Assembly (NCBI GenBank): GCA_024688095.1
Contig: JAILEJ010000513.1
Span: 1-14,144, forward strand
Source: Butyrivibrio sp.
GTDB lineage: Bacteria; Bacillota; Clostridia; Lachnospirales; Lachnospiraceae
Direction of reading: 5' to 3'
DNA length: 14,144 bases
Shown: one piece after another, positions 7,531 to 14,144 of the stretch
How the letters are laid out: every line of letters begins with the position of its first letter
Numbering within the stretch: the first letter of the stretch is position 1
The notes under the pieces: model-generated
Told to the model about the DNA's origin: nothing
Databases searched by the model: none
What the model saw: the letters and a program-made list of their open reading frames with translations, nothing else
Program-made: the position numbers and the translations under genes

Positions 7531-7582
7531 ATTTTTGTTTTATTAAAAATATTAATTAATAAACTTTTAGGAGGGTTTACAA

Positions 7583-8092
7583 ATGAAAAAGAAAGTTATG
7601 GCACTTGTTTTAGGATCAGTTATGGTAATGGGTACTCTTGCAGGATGTGGTAGTTCAAATACTGCAACAGAGACAACAGAAGTAACAGAGGAAGTTGCAG
7701 AGACAGAAGCAGCTGCAGAGACAGAAGAAGCTGAAGAGACAGAAGAAGCAGCTGAGGAAACAGCAGAAACAGAAGAGACAGCAACTGAAGAAGAAACTAT
7801 GGTTGAAGTTGGTGGAGATTTCCCTGTTTCAACAAAGTATGCTGAATATCAGCTTGTCGATTATTATATCGCTGAAATGGATGAGACACCTGTTATGGTA
7901 GTTGCAAGAACAGAAGATCAGACAGAGTATCAGGCACACTTTAATTTCTTTGGTGATGAGCAGCTTCTTGAATTTACAGTTGATGGTGATACATGTGAGG
8001 TTACAGAAGATCTTACAGGATTTATGGCAAAGGATATCGATGCAATTTATGCAGCAATTAAGGAATCAGATAACTGGCAGCCTGTAGAATAA
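7583..8092 (+). CDS. Secreted lipoprotein with acidic Glu/Thr/Ala linker, unknown function
   Basis: A 169-residue lipoprotein. Residues 1-21 are a type II signal peptide (K2-K4, hydrophobic core) ending in the lipobox L19-A-G-C22, so Cys22 should carry lipid on the outer face of the membrane. Residues about 25-75 are low complexity, almost only Glu, Thr and Ala, partly built from degenerate 18-base DNA repeats, and probably form a flexible, negatively charged spacer into the cell wall. Residues about 76-169 look like a small folded domain with alternating hydrophobic residues and several aromatics; I do not recognise it. The ATG follows a near-perfect AGGAGG site. The next gene begins 26 bases later with no terminator between, so it likely shares a transcript with the family 3 glycosidase. 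A substrate-binding or enzyme-accessory role is a guess from context. Confidence 0.88.
   Translation: MKKKVMALVLGSVMVMGTLAGCGSSNTATETTEVTEEVAETEAAAETEEAEETEEAAEETAETEETATEEETMVEVGGDFPVSTKYAEYQLVDYYIAEMDETPVMVVARTEDQTEYQAHFNFFGDEQLLEFTVDGDTCEVTEDLTGFMAKDIDAIYAAIKESDNWQPVE
7700..7789 (+). repeat. Degenerate 18-bp tandem repeat in lipoprotein linker
   Basis: Three close 18-base units start at 7700, 7718 and 7736, each opening GAGACAGAAG and encoding ETEAAA, ETEEAE and ETEEAA. Two more diverged units follow at 7754 and 7772 (EETAET, EETATE). All keep the reading frame, so unit gain or loss would change only linker length. Confidence 0.7.
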
Positions 8093-8118
8093 TATAATCA
8101 GCTTTTTCGGAGGTATTT

Positions 8119-11100
8119 ATGTTTAAAAGAGTAAATGCTTGGAGAGGGATCATTTATGTTTCTACTGCATTTGTGTTTCTGGCTCAGACAATAGGAGCAG
8201 CACTTGAAGCTAATAGAAACGTGGTTGATGGATTCTTTGGAACAACAAGCTATGAAATAGTAACTGATGAGGGGTCAGACAAACTTTGGAGTACTTATAC
8301 TGCAGATTATGCGGATACAAATGAACTGGTTGCAGCACATCAGCAGATGGGACAGGAGCTTCTTGAGGAAGGTGCGGTTCTTCTCAAAAATAATGGAACA
8401 CTTCCATTAAACGGAGTTTCAACTGTTACACTTCTTGGAATCAGAAGTTCAGCCAAAACTCTTTATGGGGCAACAATCGGAGTAAGCGTTCCTGCAGAGC
8501 AGAATATTTCACTTACAACAGCTCTTGAGGAGTCCGGATACATTGTTAATAAGGCAATGAATACTGTGTACGAAACTCTTGCAGAAACAGATGCCTACAA
8601 GGATGCAAACAAGCTCTCACCAAGCTTTTCAGGTGTTATCGAAGGAGAAGAACCTTCATATACAATAGCTGAGCCAACAATAGAAGAAATTGCTTCAGTT
8701 GATGATAATTATATGACTACAATAAGTGAGTACAATGATCTTGCTATTGTAACTGTGGGACGTCCTTCATCAGAAGCGGCAGACTACTATCCTGGAAGCG
8801 ACGGAGTTGAAGGTGAAGGTGCAAGAAATGCATTATCTTTATCAGATGATGAAAGAGCAATTATAAATTTTGCCAAAGAGAACTTTGAAAATGTAGTTGT
8901 TCTTATAAATTCAAGTAACACAATGGAAATTGGAGAGCTTGAAGAGGATGCTGATATTGATGCAATTCTTTGGATAGGCCTTCCGGGAAACTATGGAATG
9001 AGAGGTGTCGTAAGCATTCTTTCCGGAGAAGTAAATCCTTCAGGCGGACTTCCTGATCTATACGCATCAGATACTACTTCATCTCCAGCAATGGCAAATT
9101 ATGGTGTTTATACCTATACCAATGCAAGTGAATATCTCGATACAGCAACAGACAGAGGTGATTATTACCTTATAGAAGCAGAAGGTATTTATACAGGATA
9201 CAGATATTATGAAACAAGATACGCAGACTGTGTAATGGGACAGGGAAATGCCTCATCACAGGTTGGATGTTTTGATTCGGTTTCTTCCTGGAACTATGAT
9301 GAAGAGGTTGTTTATCCATTTGGATACGGCCTTTCATATACAGATTTTGAGTATAATCTTGAAGACGTGACAGTTTCTGTAGAAGATAAAACAATAACTG
9401 CAAATGTAACGGTTACAAATACCGGAAGTGTGGATGGAAAAGCAATTGTTCAGTTATATGGACAGGCACCATATATTGCAGGAGGAGTTGAGAAATCAGC
9501 AATTCAGCTTGTGGATTATGTAAAGACAGAAACACTGGCAGCTGGAGAATCAGTAAGTCTTACAATAACTGCGGACCTTGAAAATATTGCAAGTTATGAT
9601 GAGGAAGATTCTGAATCATACATTCTTGATGCAGGTGATTACTATTTTACAGTTGCATCAGATTCACATGAAGCTATAAATAATGTACTTGCAAATCAGG
9701 GATATACTACAGCAGACGGTATGGATGCTGAAGGTAATGCAGAGTGTGTATCAGTATGGAATTATGCACCAGAAAACGGTGTTGATACAGATACTTTTAA
9801 GACAACTGAGTCTGGAGGCACAGTAGAAAATCAGCTTGATGATGCGGATTATAACTATTGGAATGAGGGAACAGTAACTTACCTTTCAAGAAGTGACTGG
9901 GAAGGTACATGGCCTCAGACCTATGACAATATTGAAATCACAGAAGAGATGGTTCAGTATCTCACAAATGATTTCTATGAAATTGCAACAGATGATGATA
10001 CTTCTGATATAAAGTTCAATCAGAATAATGGAGTAACCTTTAGTAATGTAAAGGGACTTGAATATGACGATCCAATCTGGGATCAGCTTTTAGATGAGAT
10101 AGACCTTCAGGAGGCAATACTATTTATCACTGATGGTAACAGAATTGCTCCTGCAATGGACAGCATTTTGTTTGTAGGCGGACAGTATACAGAAAATGGA
10201 CCTAACGGTTTCAACGTAACACTTTCTACCTATTCAAATCCTGAGTCACCATGGTATGTTTCTGCAGATGACCCTAATGCTAACTATTCAACTAATGATA
10301 TGGGATGCGCTCCACTTGTGGCAGCAACATTTAACAAAGAATTCTGTTATGATTACGGTGTTTTATGGGGTAATGATTCACTCTATAACGGACTTCCATT
10401 TATATGGGGACCAGGACTTAACCTTCATAGGTCAGCTTATAACGGAAGAAATGGTGAGTACTATTCAGAAGACCCTGTACTTACAGGAACAATTGGCCTT
10501 GCATTTATTCAGGGCGGTCTCGAAAAAGGTCTTATAATGGCACCTAAGCATCTTGCATTCAATGATCAGGAAAGTAACAGAAACGGTGTTGCACCATATA
10601 TGACTGAACAGAAGGCAAGAGAACTTGAGCTTAGAAGCTTCCAGATTGCAGCAGAAGGTGGATGCCTTGGATTTATGACATCCTTCTCAAGAATTGGAAC
10701 AACCTATGTTGGAGCACATACAGGCCTTTTGACAAATATTCTTAGAAATGAATGGGGATTCAACGGATATGTTGTTTCAGATATGGTAAACCCTGCAACA
10801 TATATGACATGGAAAGAAAGTGTTATTGCAGGTACAACCAATTTTGATACTACAGAAATTGCTGAGGAATGGAATTCATACATCACTACAGATTCAAATA
10901 CCTTTGAGGGTGATGCGACAATGCTTACGGCAATAAAGAACAACGTACATCAGGCTCTTTATGCTTATGCTCAGAGTAATGCCATGAATGGTATCAATTC
11001 ATCGTCTCATAAGGTAGAACTTAATACATGGTGGAGAGTTCTTTACAAAACAATATTTGCAGTAGGTATTGTATTAGTTATTCTTGGCATTGCAGGTTAT

Positions 11101-11154
11101 GTATTATCAACAATCAACCTTAAGAAAAGCGAGGTGAAGCGTAATGAAGAATAA
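8119..11154 (+). CDS. Membrane-anchored family 3 glycoside hydrolase, domain order reversed
   Basis: This 1011-residue beta-glycosidase of family GH3 probably removes sugars from the ends of glycosides at the cell surface. A helix at about 9-29 and a second at about 978-999, each with flanking basic residues, anchor it at both ends with the enzyme outside. The domain order is reversed: the alpha/beta-sandwich half comes first (about 70-400, with PGSDGVEGEGARNALSL near 225-240, acid/base probably E231 or E233), then FGYGLSYT (401-408) and a fibronectin-III-like domain (about 420-510). A linker and the TIM barrel (about 640-900) follow. Barrel motifs include the YSEDP loop, K810-H811 and the nucleophile D888 in GYVVSDM. 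The DGP motif that normally places a substrate-binding Asp reads NGP (N693). Such reversed order is known from Butyrivibrio and Ruminococcus beta-glucosidases. Ribosome site CGGAGG; it overlaps the next gene by 11 bases. Sugar specificity is unknown. Confidence 0.9.
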   Translation: MFKRVNAWRGIIYVSTAFVFLAQTIGAALEANRNVVDGFFGTTSYEIVTDEGSDKLWSTYTADYADTNELVAAHQQMGQELLEEGAVLLKNNGTLPLNGVSTVTLLGIRSSAKTLYGATIGVSVPAEQNISLTTALEESGYIVNKAMNTVYETLAETDAYKDANKLSPSFSGVIEGEEPSYTIAEPTIEEIASVDDNYMTTISEYNDLAIVTVGRPSSEAADYYPGSDGVEGEGARNALSLSDDERAIINFAKENFENVVVLINSSNTMEIGELEEDADIDAILWIGLPGNYGMRGVVSILSGEVNPSGGLPDLYASDTTSSPAMANYGVYTYTNASEYLDTATDRGDYYLIEAEGIYTGYRYYETRYADCVMGQGNASSQVGCFDSVSSWNYDEEVVYPFGYGLSYTDFEYNLEDVTVSVEDKTITANVTVTNTGSVDGKAIVQLYGQAPYIAGGVEKSAIQLVDYVKTETLAAGESVSLTITADLENIASYDEEDSESYILDAGDYYFTVASDSHEAINNVLANQGYTTADGMDAEGNAECVSVWNYAPENGVDTDTFKTTESGGTVENQLDDADYNYWNEGTVTYLSRSDWEGTWPQTYDNIEITEEMVQYLTNDFYEIATDDDTSDIKFNQNNGVTFSNVKGLEYDDPIWDQLLDEIDLQEAILFITDGNRIAPAMDSILFVGGQYTENGPNGFNVTLSTYSNPESPWYVSADDPNANYSTNDMGCAPLVAATFNKEFCYDYGVLWGNDSLYNGLPFIWGPGLNLHRSAYNGRNGEYYSEDPVLTGTIGLAFIQGGLEKGLIMAPKHLAFNDQESNRNGVAPYMTEQKARELELRSFQIAAEGGCLGFMTSFSRIGTTYVGAHTGLLTNILRNEWGFNGYVVSDMVNPATYMTWKESVIAGTTNFDTTEIAEEWNSYITTDSNTFEGDATMLTAIKNNVHQALYAYAQSNAMNGINSSSHKVELNTWWRVLYKTIFAVGIVLVILGIAGYVLSTINLKKSEVKRNEE

Positions 11155-11572
11155 AGGATTATATTTAGGAATAGCTTTATACGCATTTCATGCCGTTTTA
11201 CTTGTAGCAGCTGTAATGCTTAGTATCAGCAGTTCAAATCAGGCATATGCCGTAAATACAATAAACATACTTGCAACAGCGGGTATTGCAGCTGCAGTTG
11301 TGGATATAGCAGCAATTGTTTTATTTATCAAAAAAGCTCCTATTATAGTAACAGACATTTTAACCTGGGTGAGTATTATTCTTTCCATGTATCTTATGTG
11401 CGGAATGATAAAGGGAAGACTTAAGCTTATGGGTTATGTATGGTTTTCAGATCTGGAATCTGGAAACGCAATAGCTGTAGGAGCATTAAATCTTACGGTT
11501 ATTGCCTGGGTATGTATTGTTATAGGAGTTGCCTGCCTTTGTATTAAAGGCTTTAGACAGGAGAACAGATAA
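11144..11572 (+). CDS. Small four-helix membrane protein, unknown function
   Basis: A 142-residue integral membrane protein with four predicted helices at about 6-28, 38-60, 66-90 and 108-135, short loops, and a basic C terminus. I recognise no family or catalytic motif. Its ATG lies inside the end of the family 3 glycosidase gene (11-base overlap) behind a GAGG ribosome site, and its stop is two bases before the family 2 glycosidase ATG. This spacing implies translational coupling and a role in the same process, possibly as a membrane partner of the doubly anchored glycosidase or an accessory of the symporter. A small permease subunit is an alternative, but no transporter signature is visible. 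Confidence 0.85.
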   Translation: MKNKGLYLGIALYAFHAVLLVAAVMLSISSSNQAYAVNTINILATAGIAAAVVDIAAIVLFIKKAPIIVTDILTWVSIILSMYLMCGMIKGRLKLMGYVWFSDLESGNAIAVGALNLTVIAWVCIVIGVACLCIKGFRQENR

Positions 11573-11574
11573 TA

Positions 11575-13524
11575 ATGAGAAAAAAGACATTATTGATGCA
11601 AAACTGGAAATTCAGTAAACCTGGCTCACCATCAGAAGCTATTGATCTTCCACACACATGGAATGCAATAGATGGCCAGGATGGTGGCAATGATTACTGG
11701 AGAGGAATGTGCATATATGAGAAGACATTTCCAAAGCCGGAATTTGACAGTACTGAATGTGTATATATTCAGTTTGAAGGTGTAAATTCAAGTGCAGATA
11801 TCATATTAAACGACCAGATATTGATGCATCATGATGGAGGTTATTCAACTTTCAGAGCCGACATTACAGAACATTTGTGTGAAGGTGAAAACCATCTTAT
11901 TGTTAAAGTAGATAATGGAATAAATGACAGAGTATATCCTCAGAAAGCTGATTTTACTTTTTATGGTGGAATATATAGAGATGTAACTCTTATAGTTCTT
12001 GATAAGAATCATTTCAGCATGGATTACTTTGGAAGCACAGGACTTGAGGTTATTCCGGAGATTAATGAAAACGACCTGAGTAACTGCAAAATTAATGTTA
12101 AGAGCTTTGTCACAGGGAAAGGAATCCCTGTGATAAAACTCTATGATATGGATGGGAATGAAGTTCTTCATGAGCAGGTTGGTAAGAATGTAGTTTTTGA
12201 AATGAAAGAACCACATCTTTGGAACGGATTAAAGGATCCATATCTTTATACTGCCAAAGCTGTTCTTGTAGATGAGGAAAATGGTCAAAAGTATGATGAG
12301 GTTGAAGCTAAATTTGGTATCAGGACCTTTAAGGCTGATGCCAGACATGGCTTTTTCTTAAATGGAAAACCATATCCGCTTTATGGAGTATCAAGGCATC
12401 AGGATAGAAAAGGTATTGGAAATGCTCTGACCAAAGAAATGCATGATGAAGATATGGCACTTATAAAGGAAATGGGATGTAATTCAATCCGTCTTGCCCA
12501 TTATCAGCATGACCAGTATTTTTATGACCTCTGTGATAAAAACGGAATGGTTGTATGGGCAGAGATTCCTTATATCAGTGAACATATGCCGGCCGGCCGT
12601 GAAAATACAATTTCACAGATGAAGGAGCTTATTCTTCAGAACAAAAATCATGCATCAATTATCTGCTGGGGTATTTCAAATGAAATTACTATCAGTACAA
12701 AAGATAATAAAGATATGCTTGATAATCATAAGATGCTTAATGATCTATGCCATTCAATGGATTCAACCCGTCTTACAACACTTGCCTGTTATGCAATGTG
12801 TGGACCGTTTAATAAAGTTGCACATATAACAGATCTTGTAAGCTGGAACCTGTATCTTGGATGGTATGTGCCGGGACTTAAGTTAAATGATTTCTGGCTG
12901 GATTTCTTCCACAAGACATTTCCTAACAGATTACTAGGGTATTCTGAATATGGAGCGGAAGGAATGCCCAATCTTCACTCAGACAGACCCAGAAGAGGTG
13001 ACCACACTGAGGAATATCAGGCAATATATCATGAATACATGCTTGAATGTTTCAAAAAAAGGCCATGGATGTGGGCAACTCATGTGTGGAATATGTTTGA
13101 TTTTGCAGCCGATGCAAGAGATCAGGGCGGAGAGCCTGGTATGAACCACAAAGGTCTTGTAACCTTTGACAGAAAGACCAAAAAGGACAGTTTTTATCTT
13201 TATAAAGCATATTGGAGTGATGATTCTTTTGTACATATATGCTCAAAGAGATTCAGGGACAGAGTTGGAGATAAGCTTAGAATAAAAGTTTACTCAAATA
13301 TTGACAGTATCACACTGTTTGTAAATGGAAAAAGACAGGAAACAAAGACAGGCGGACCTGTATTTAACTTTGAAATTCCATTTATAGGTAACGTACATAT
13401 TGCTGTAAGAAGTACAAATGATAACAGCATTATTGATTCGGCAGATTTTGTTAAGACAGATACACCAAATCCATCCTACAAACTGGCCAAATCAAAAGGA
13501 AAAGGAAGCGCAAACTGGGTATAA
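11575..13524 (+). CDS. Cytoplasmic family 2 glycoside hydrolase (beta-galactosidase/beta-glucuronidase group)
   Basis: This 649-residue enzyme should hydrolyse imported beta-glycosides inside the cell; there is no signal peptide. The sugar-binding jelly-roll (about 1-150), an immunoglobulin-like domain (about 160-260) and the TIM barrel (about 265-550) follow in normal GH2 order, with a short C-terminal extension. The barrel opens with GFFLNGKPYPLYGVSRHQD. The acid/base is E370 in I-S-N-E, and the nucleophile is E458 in Y-S-E-Y-G. A N524-H-K526-G motif sits where glucuronidases carry the Asn-x-Lys carboxylate clamp. However, many clostridial enzymes named beta-galactosidase have a similar stretch as I recall, so galactoside or glucuronide cannot be decided. 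It starts two bases after the four-helix protein, with a CAGGAG ribosome site inside that gene, and is followed 18 bases later by the symporter. An internal 13-bp hairpin and a 12-base all-G/C codon run are noted separately. Confidence 0.9.
   Translation: MRKKTLLMQNWKFSKPGSPSEAIDLPHTWNAIDGQDGGNDYWRGMCIYEKTFPKPEFDSTECVYIQFEGVNSSADIILNDQILMHHDGGYSTFRADITEHLCEGENHLIVKVDNGINDRVYPQKADFTFYGGIYRDVTLIVLDKNHFSMDYFGSTGLEVIPEINENDLSNCKINVKSFVTGKGIPVIKLYDMDGNEVLHEQVGKNVVFEMKEPHLWNGLKDPYLYTAKAVLVDEENGQKYDEVEAKFGIRTFKADARHGFFLNGKPYPLYGVSRHQDRKGIGNALTKEMHDEDMALIKEMGCNSIRLAHYQHDQYFYDLCDKNGMVVWAEIPYISEHMPAGRENTISQMKELILQNKNHASIICWGISNEITISTKDNKDMLDNHKMLNDLCHSMDSTRLTTLACYAMCGPFNKVAHITDLVSWNLYLGWYVPGLKLNDFWLDFFHKTFPNRLLGYSEYGAEGMPNLHSDRPRRGDHTEEYQAIYHEYMLECFKKRPWMWATHVWNMFDFAADARDQGGEPGMNHKGLVTFDRKTKKDSFYLYKAYWSDDSFVHICSKRFRDRVGDKLRIKVYSNIDSITLFVNGKRQETKTGGPVFNFEIPFIGNVHIAVRSTNDNSIIDSADFVKTDTPNPSYKLAKSKGKGSANWV
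12106..12137 (+). other. Long hairpin within the family 2 glycosidase coding region
   Basis: TTTGTCACAGGGA (12106-12118) pairs with TCCCTGTGATAAA (12125-12137) through 13 pairs, one of them G-U, around a six-base loop AAGGAA. No T run follows, so it is not a normal terminator. It encodes an ordinary stretch of the protein and may be chance, an RNA-processing site or a polarity element. Confidence 0.5.
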
Positions 13525-13542
13525 AACACAGAGGGAAGGTAT

Positions 13543-14144
13543 ATGGATAATAAAACCATAGACAAAGGTAGTTTAAATAGAGCCAAGCCATATCAGCTGG
13601 CTCTTTTCCCTTTCAATAATGGAGCTACTAATGTCTACTATGTACTTACAATGACATATATAGCATATTATGGTAATGGCGTTTTGGGCCTTGCCCTGGT
13701 ATTTGCTACAACAATGGTAACTCTGATGAGAGTATTTGATGCGGTAACGGATCCAATAATTGGTGCAATTATGGATAGAACTGCAGGAAAACTGGGCAAG
13801 TTTCGCCCATTTATGGTAATTGGAAATTTAATAATGGCGATATCTGCAATTCTTTTGTACTTTGGTACGAGAATTATTCCTGAGGATATGATGGGAGTAA
13901 GATATCTGTCATATGTTTTGATATATGCAGTATATGTTATTGGATACACCTGCCAGACTTCAGTAACAAGATCAGGTCAGACGGTTCTTACAAATGACCC
14001 ATCACAAAGACCTATGTTTACTATATTTAATCTTGTTGCAAGTATGATAGGTATGGGAACAATTCAGTTCCTTGCTCCAATTATAAGAGCAAATGTAGGT
14101 GATTATACAACCGAGGAATTTTTTAATGTGATCATTCCTATAGC
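13543..14144 (+). CDS. GPH/MelB-family cation-sugar symporter (3' end outside window)
   Basis: The ATG at 13543 follows a GAGGGAAGG ribosome site, and the frame is open to the window end, giving 200 codons of a protein that is normally about 450-500 residues. The sequence has several hydrophobic helices and the MelB signature RVFDAVTDPIIGAIMDRT (63-80). It contains D66 and D70 in the D-x-x-x-D spacing that, in MelB, coordinates the coupling cation. K-F-R-P-F follows, as in the family's cytoplasmic loop. It should import a glycoside together with sodium or protons across the cytoplasmic membrane. Family members carry melibiose, lactose, xylosides or glucuronides; specificity cannot be read here. 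It is 18 bases behind the family 2 glycosidase gene, which would cleave what it brings in. Confidence 0.9.
   Translation, partial: MDNKTIDKGSLNRAKPYQLALFPFNNGATNVYYVLTMTYIAYYGNGVLGLALVFATTMVTLMRVFDAVTDPIIGAIMDRTAGKLGKFRPFMVIGNLIMAISAILLYFGTRIIPEDMMGVRYLSYVLIYAVYVIGYTCQTSVTRSGQTVLTNDPSQRPMFTIFNLVASMIGMGTIQFLAPIIRANVGDYTTEEFFNVIIPI

Noticed and set aside
7535..7563. A promoter for the lipoprotein (TTGTTT, 17 bases, AATAAA)
   Set aside because: The match is weak in an all-AT stretch and would start the transcript almost on the ribosome site; kept only as an open question.
7700..7789. The 18-bp repeats as a CRISPR or recombination site
   Set aside because: Units are contiguous, in frame, and explained by the low-complexity acidic linker.
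7695..7901. A Gln/Lys-rich open frame overlapping the lipoprotein
   Set aside because: It is the shifted frame of the Glu/Thr/Ala repeat and has no start context.
11845..12216. A 123-codon open frame on the minus strand inside the family 2 glycosidase
   Set aside because: It lies antisense to a clearly conserved enzyme, has no recognisable domain, and reads like a reversed AT-rich coding sequence.
13141..13152. N-H-K-G motif as proof of a beta-glucuronidase
   Set aside because: Asn-x-Lys at this position marks glucuronidases, but similar stretches seem common in clostridial enzymes named beta-galactosidase, so it does not settle the substrate.

Overview
The window looks like an AT-rich chromosome of a Gram-positive anaerobe of the Lachnospiraceae, near Butyrivibrio/Pseudobutyrivibrio. 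The evidence is Gram-positive-type AGGAGG ribosome sites, strong preference for A/T-ending codons, an AgrA/AgrC-like two-component pair, a diacyl-type lipoprotein, and a large family 3 glycosidase with reversed domain order, an arrangement known from Butyrivibrio and Ruminococcus beta-glucosidases. The assignment is inference; no rRNA or marker gene is present. There are no tRNAs, CRISPR arrays, insertion sequences or phage genes, and no gene-free stretch longer than about 160 bases.

Left part (1-3440): the 3' part of a membrane sensor of the histidine-kinase family, whose phosphoacceptor histidine is replaced by lysine. It is followed 15 bases later by a membrane diguanylate cyclase (dCache-HAMP-GGDEF), then by a HIT-family nucleotide hydrolase. 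A hairpin terminator closes this plus-strand block and probably also the convergent minus-strand block.

Middle part (3443-5289, minus strand): a pyridoxamine/pyridoxal kinase and, upstream of it, a cytoplasmic alpha/beta-hydrolase esterase of the feruloyl/acetyl-xylan esterase type. A divergent intergenic region (5290-5447) separates the esterase from a LytTR response regulator and its GHKL sensor kinase, which overlap by 4 bases and end at a clear terminator.

Right part (7583-14144, plus strand): a tight, probably single-transcript carbohydrate cluster. It encodes an acidic-linker lipoprotein, a 1011-residue family 3 glycosidase held in the membrane at both ends, a small four-helix membrane protein of unknown function, a cytoplasmic family 2 glycosidase, and the start of a MelB/GPH-type cation-sugar symporter that runs off the window. 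The likely logic is surface cleavage of a glycoside, import by the symporter, and hydrolysis inside by the family 2 enzyme. The neighbouring LytTR/GHKL pair may control it, but this is inferred from position only.

The most unusual points are the histidine-less kinase beside a cyclase, the domain-reversed and doubly anchored family 3 enzyme with an Asn where a substrate-binding Asp is expected, its uncharacterised lipoprotein and four-helix partners, and the lack of room for an ordinary promoter between the two-component terminator and the carbohydrate cluster.
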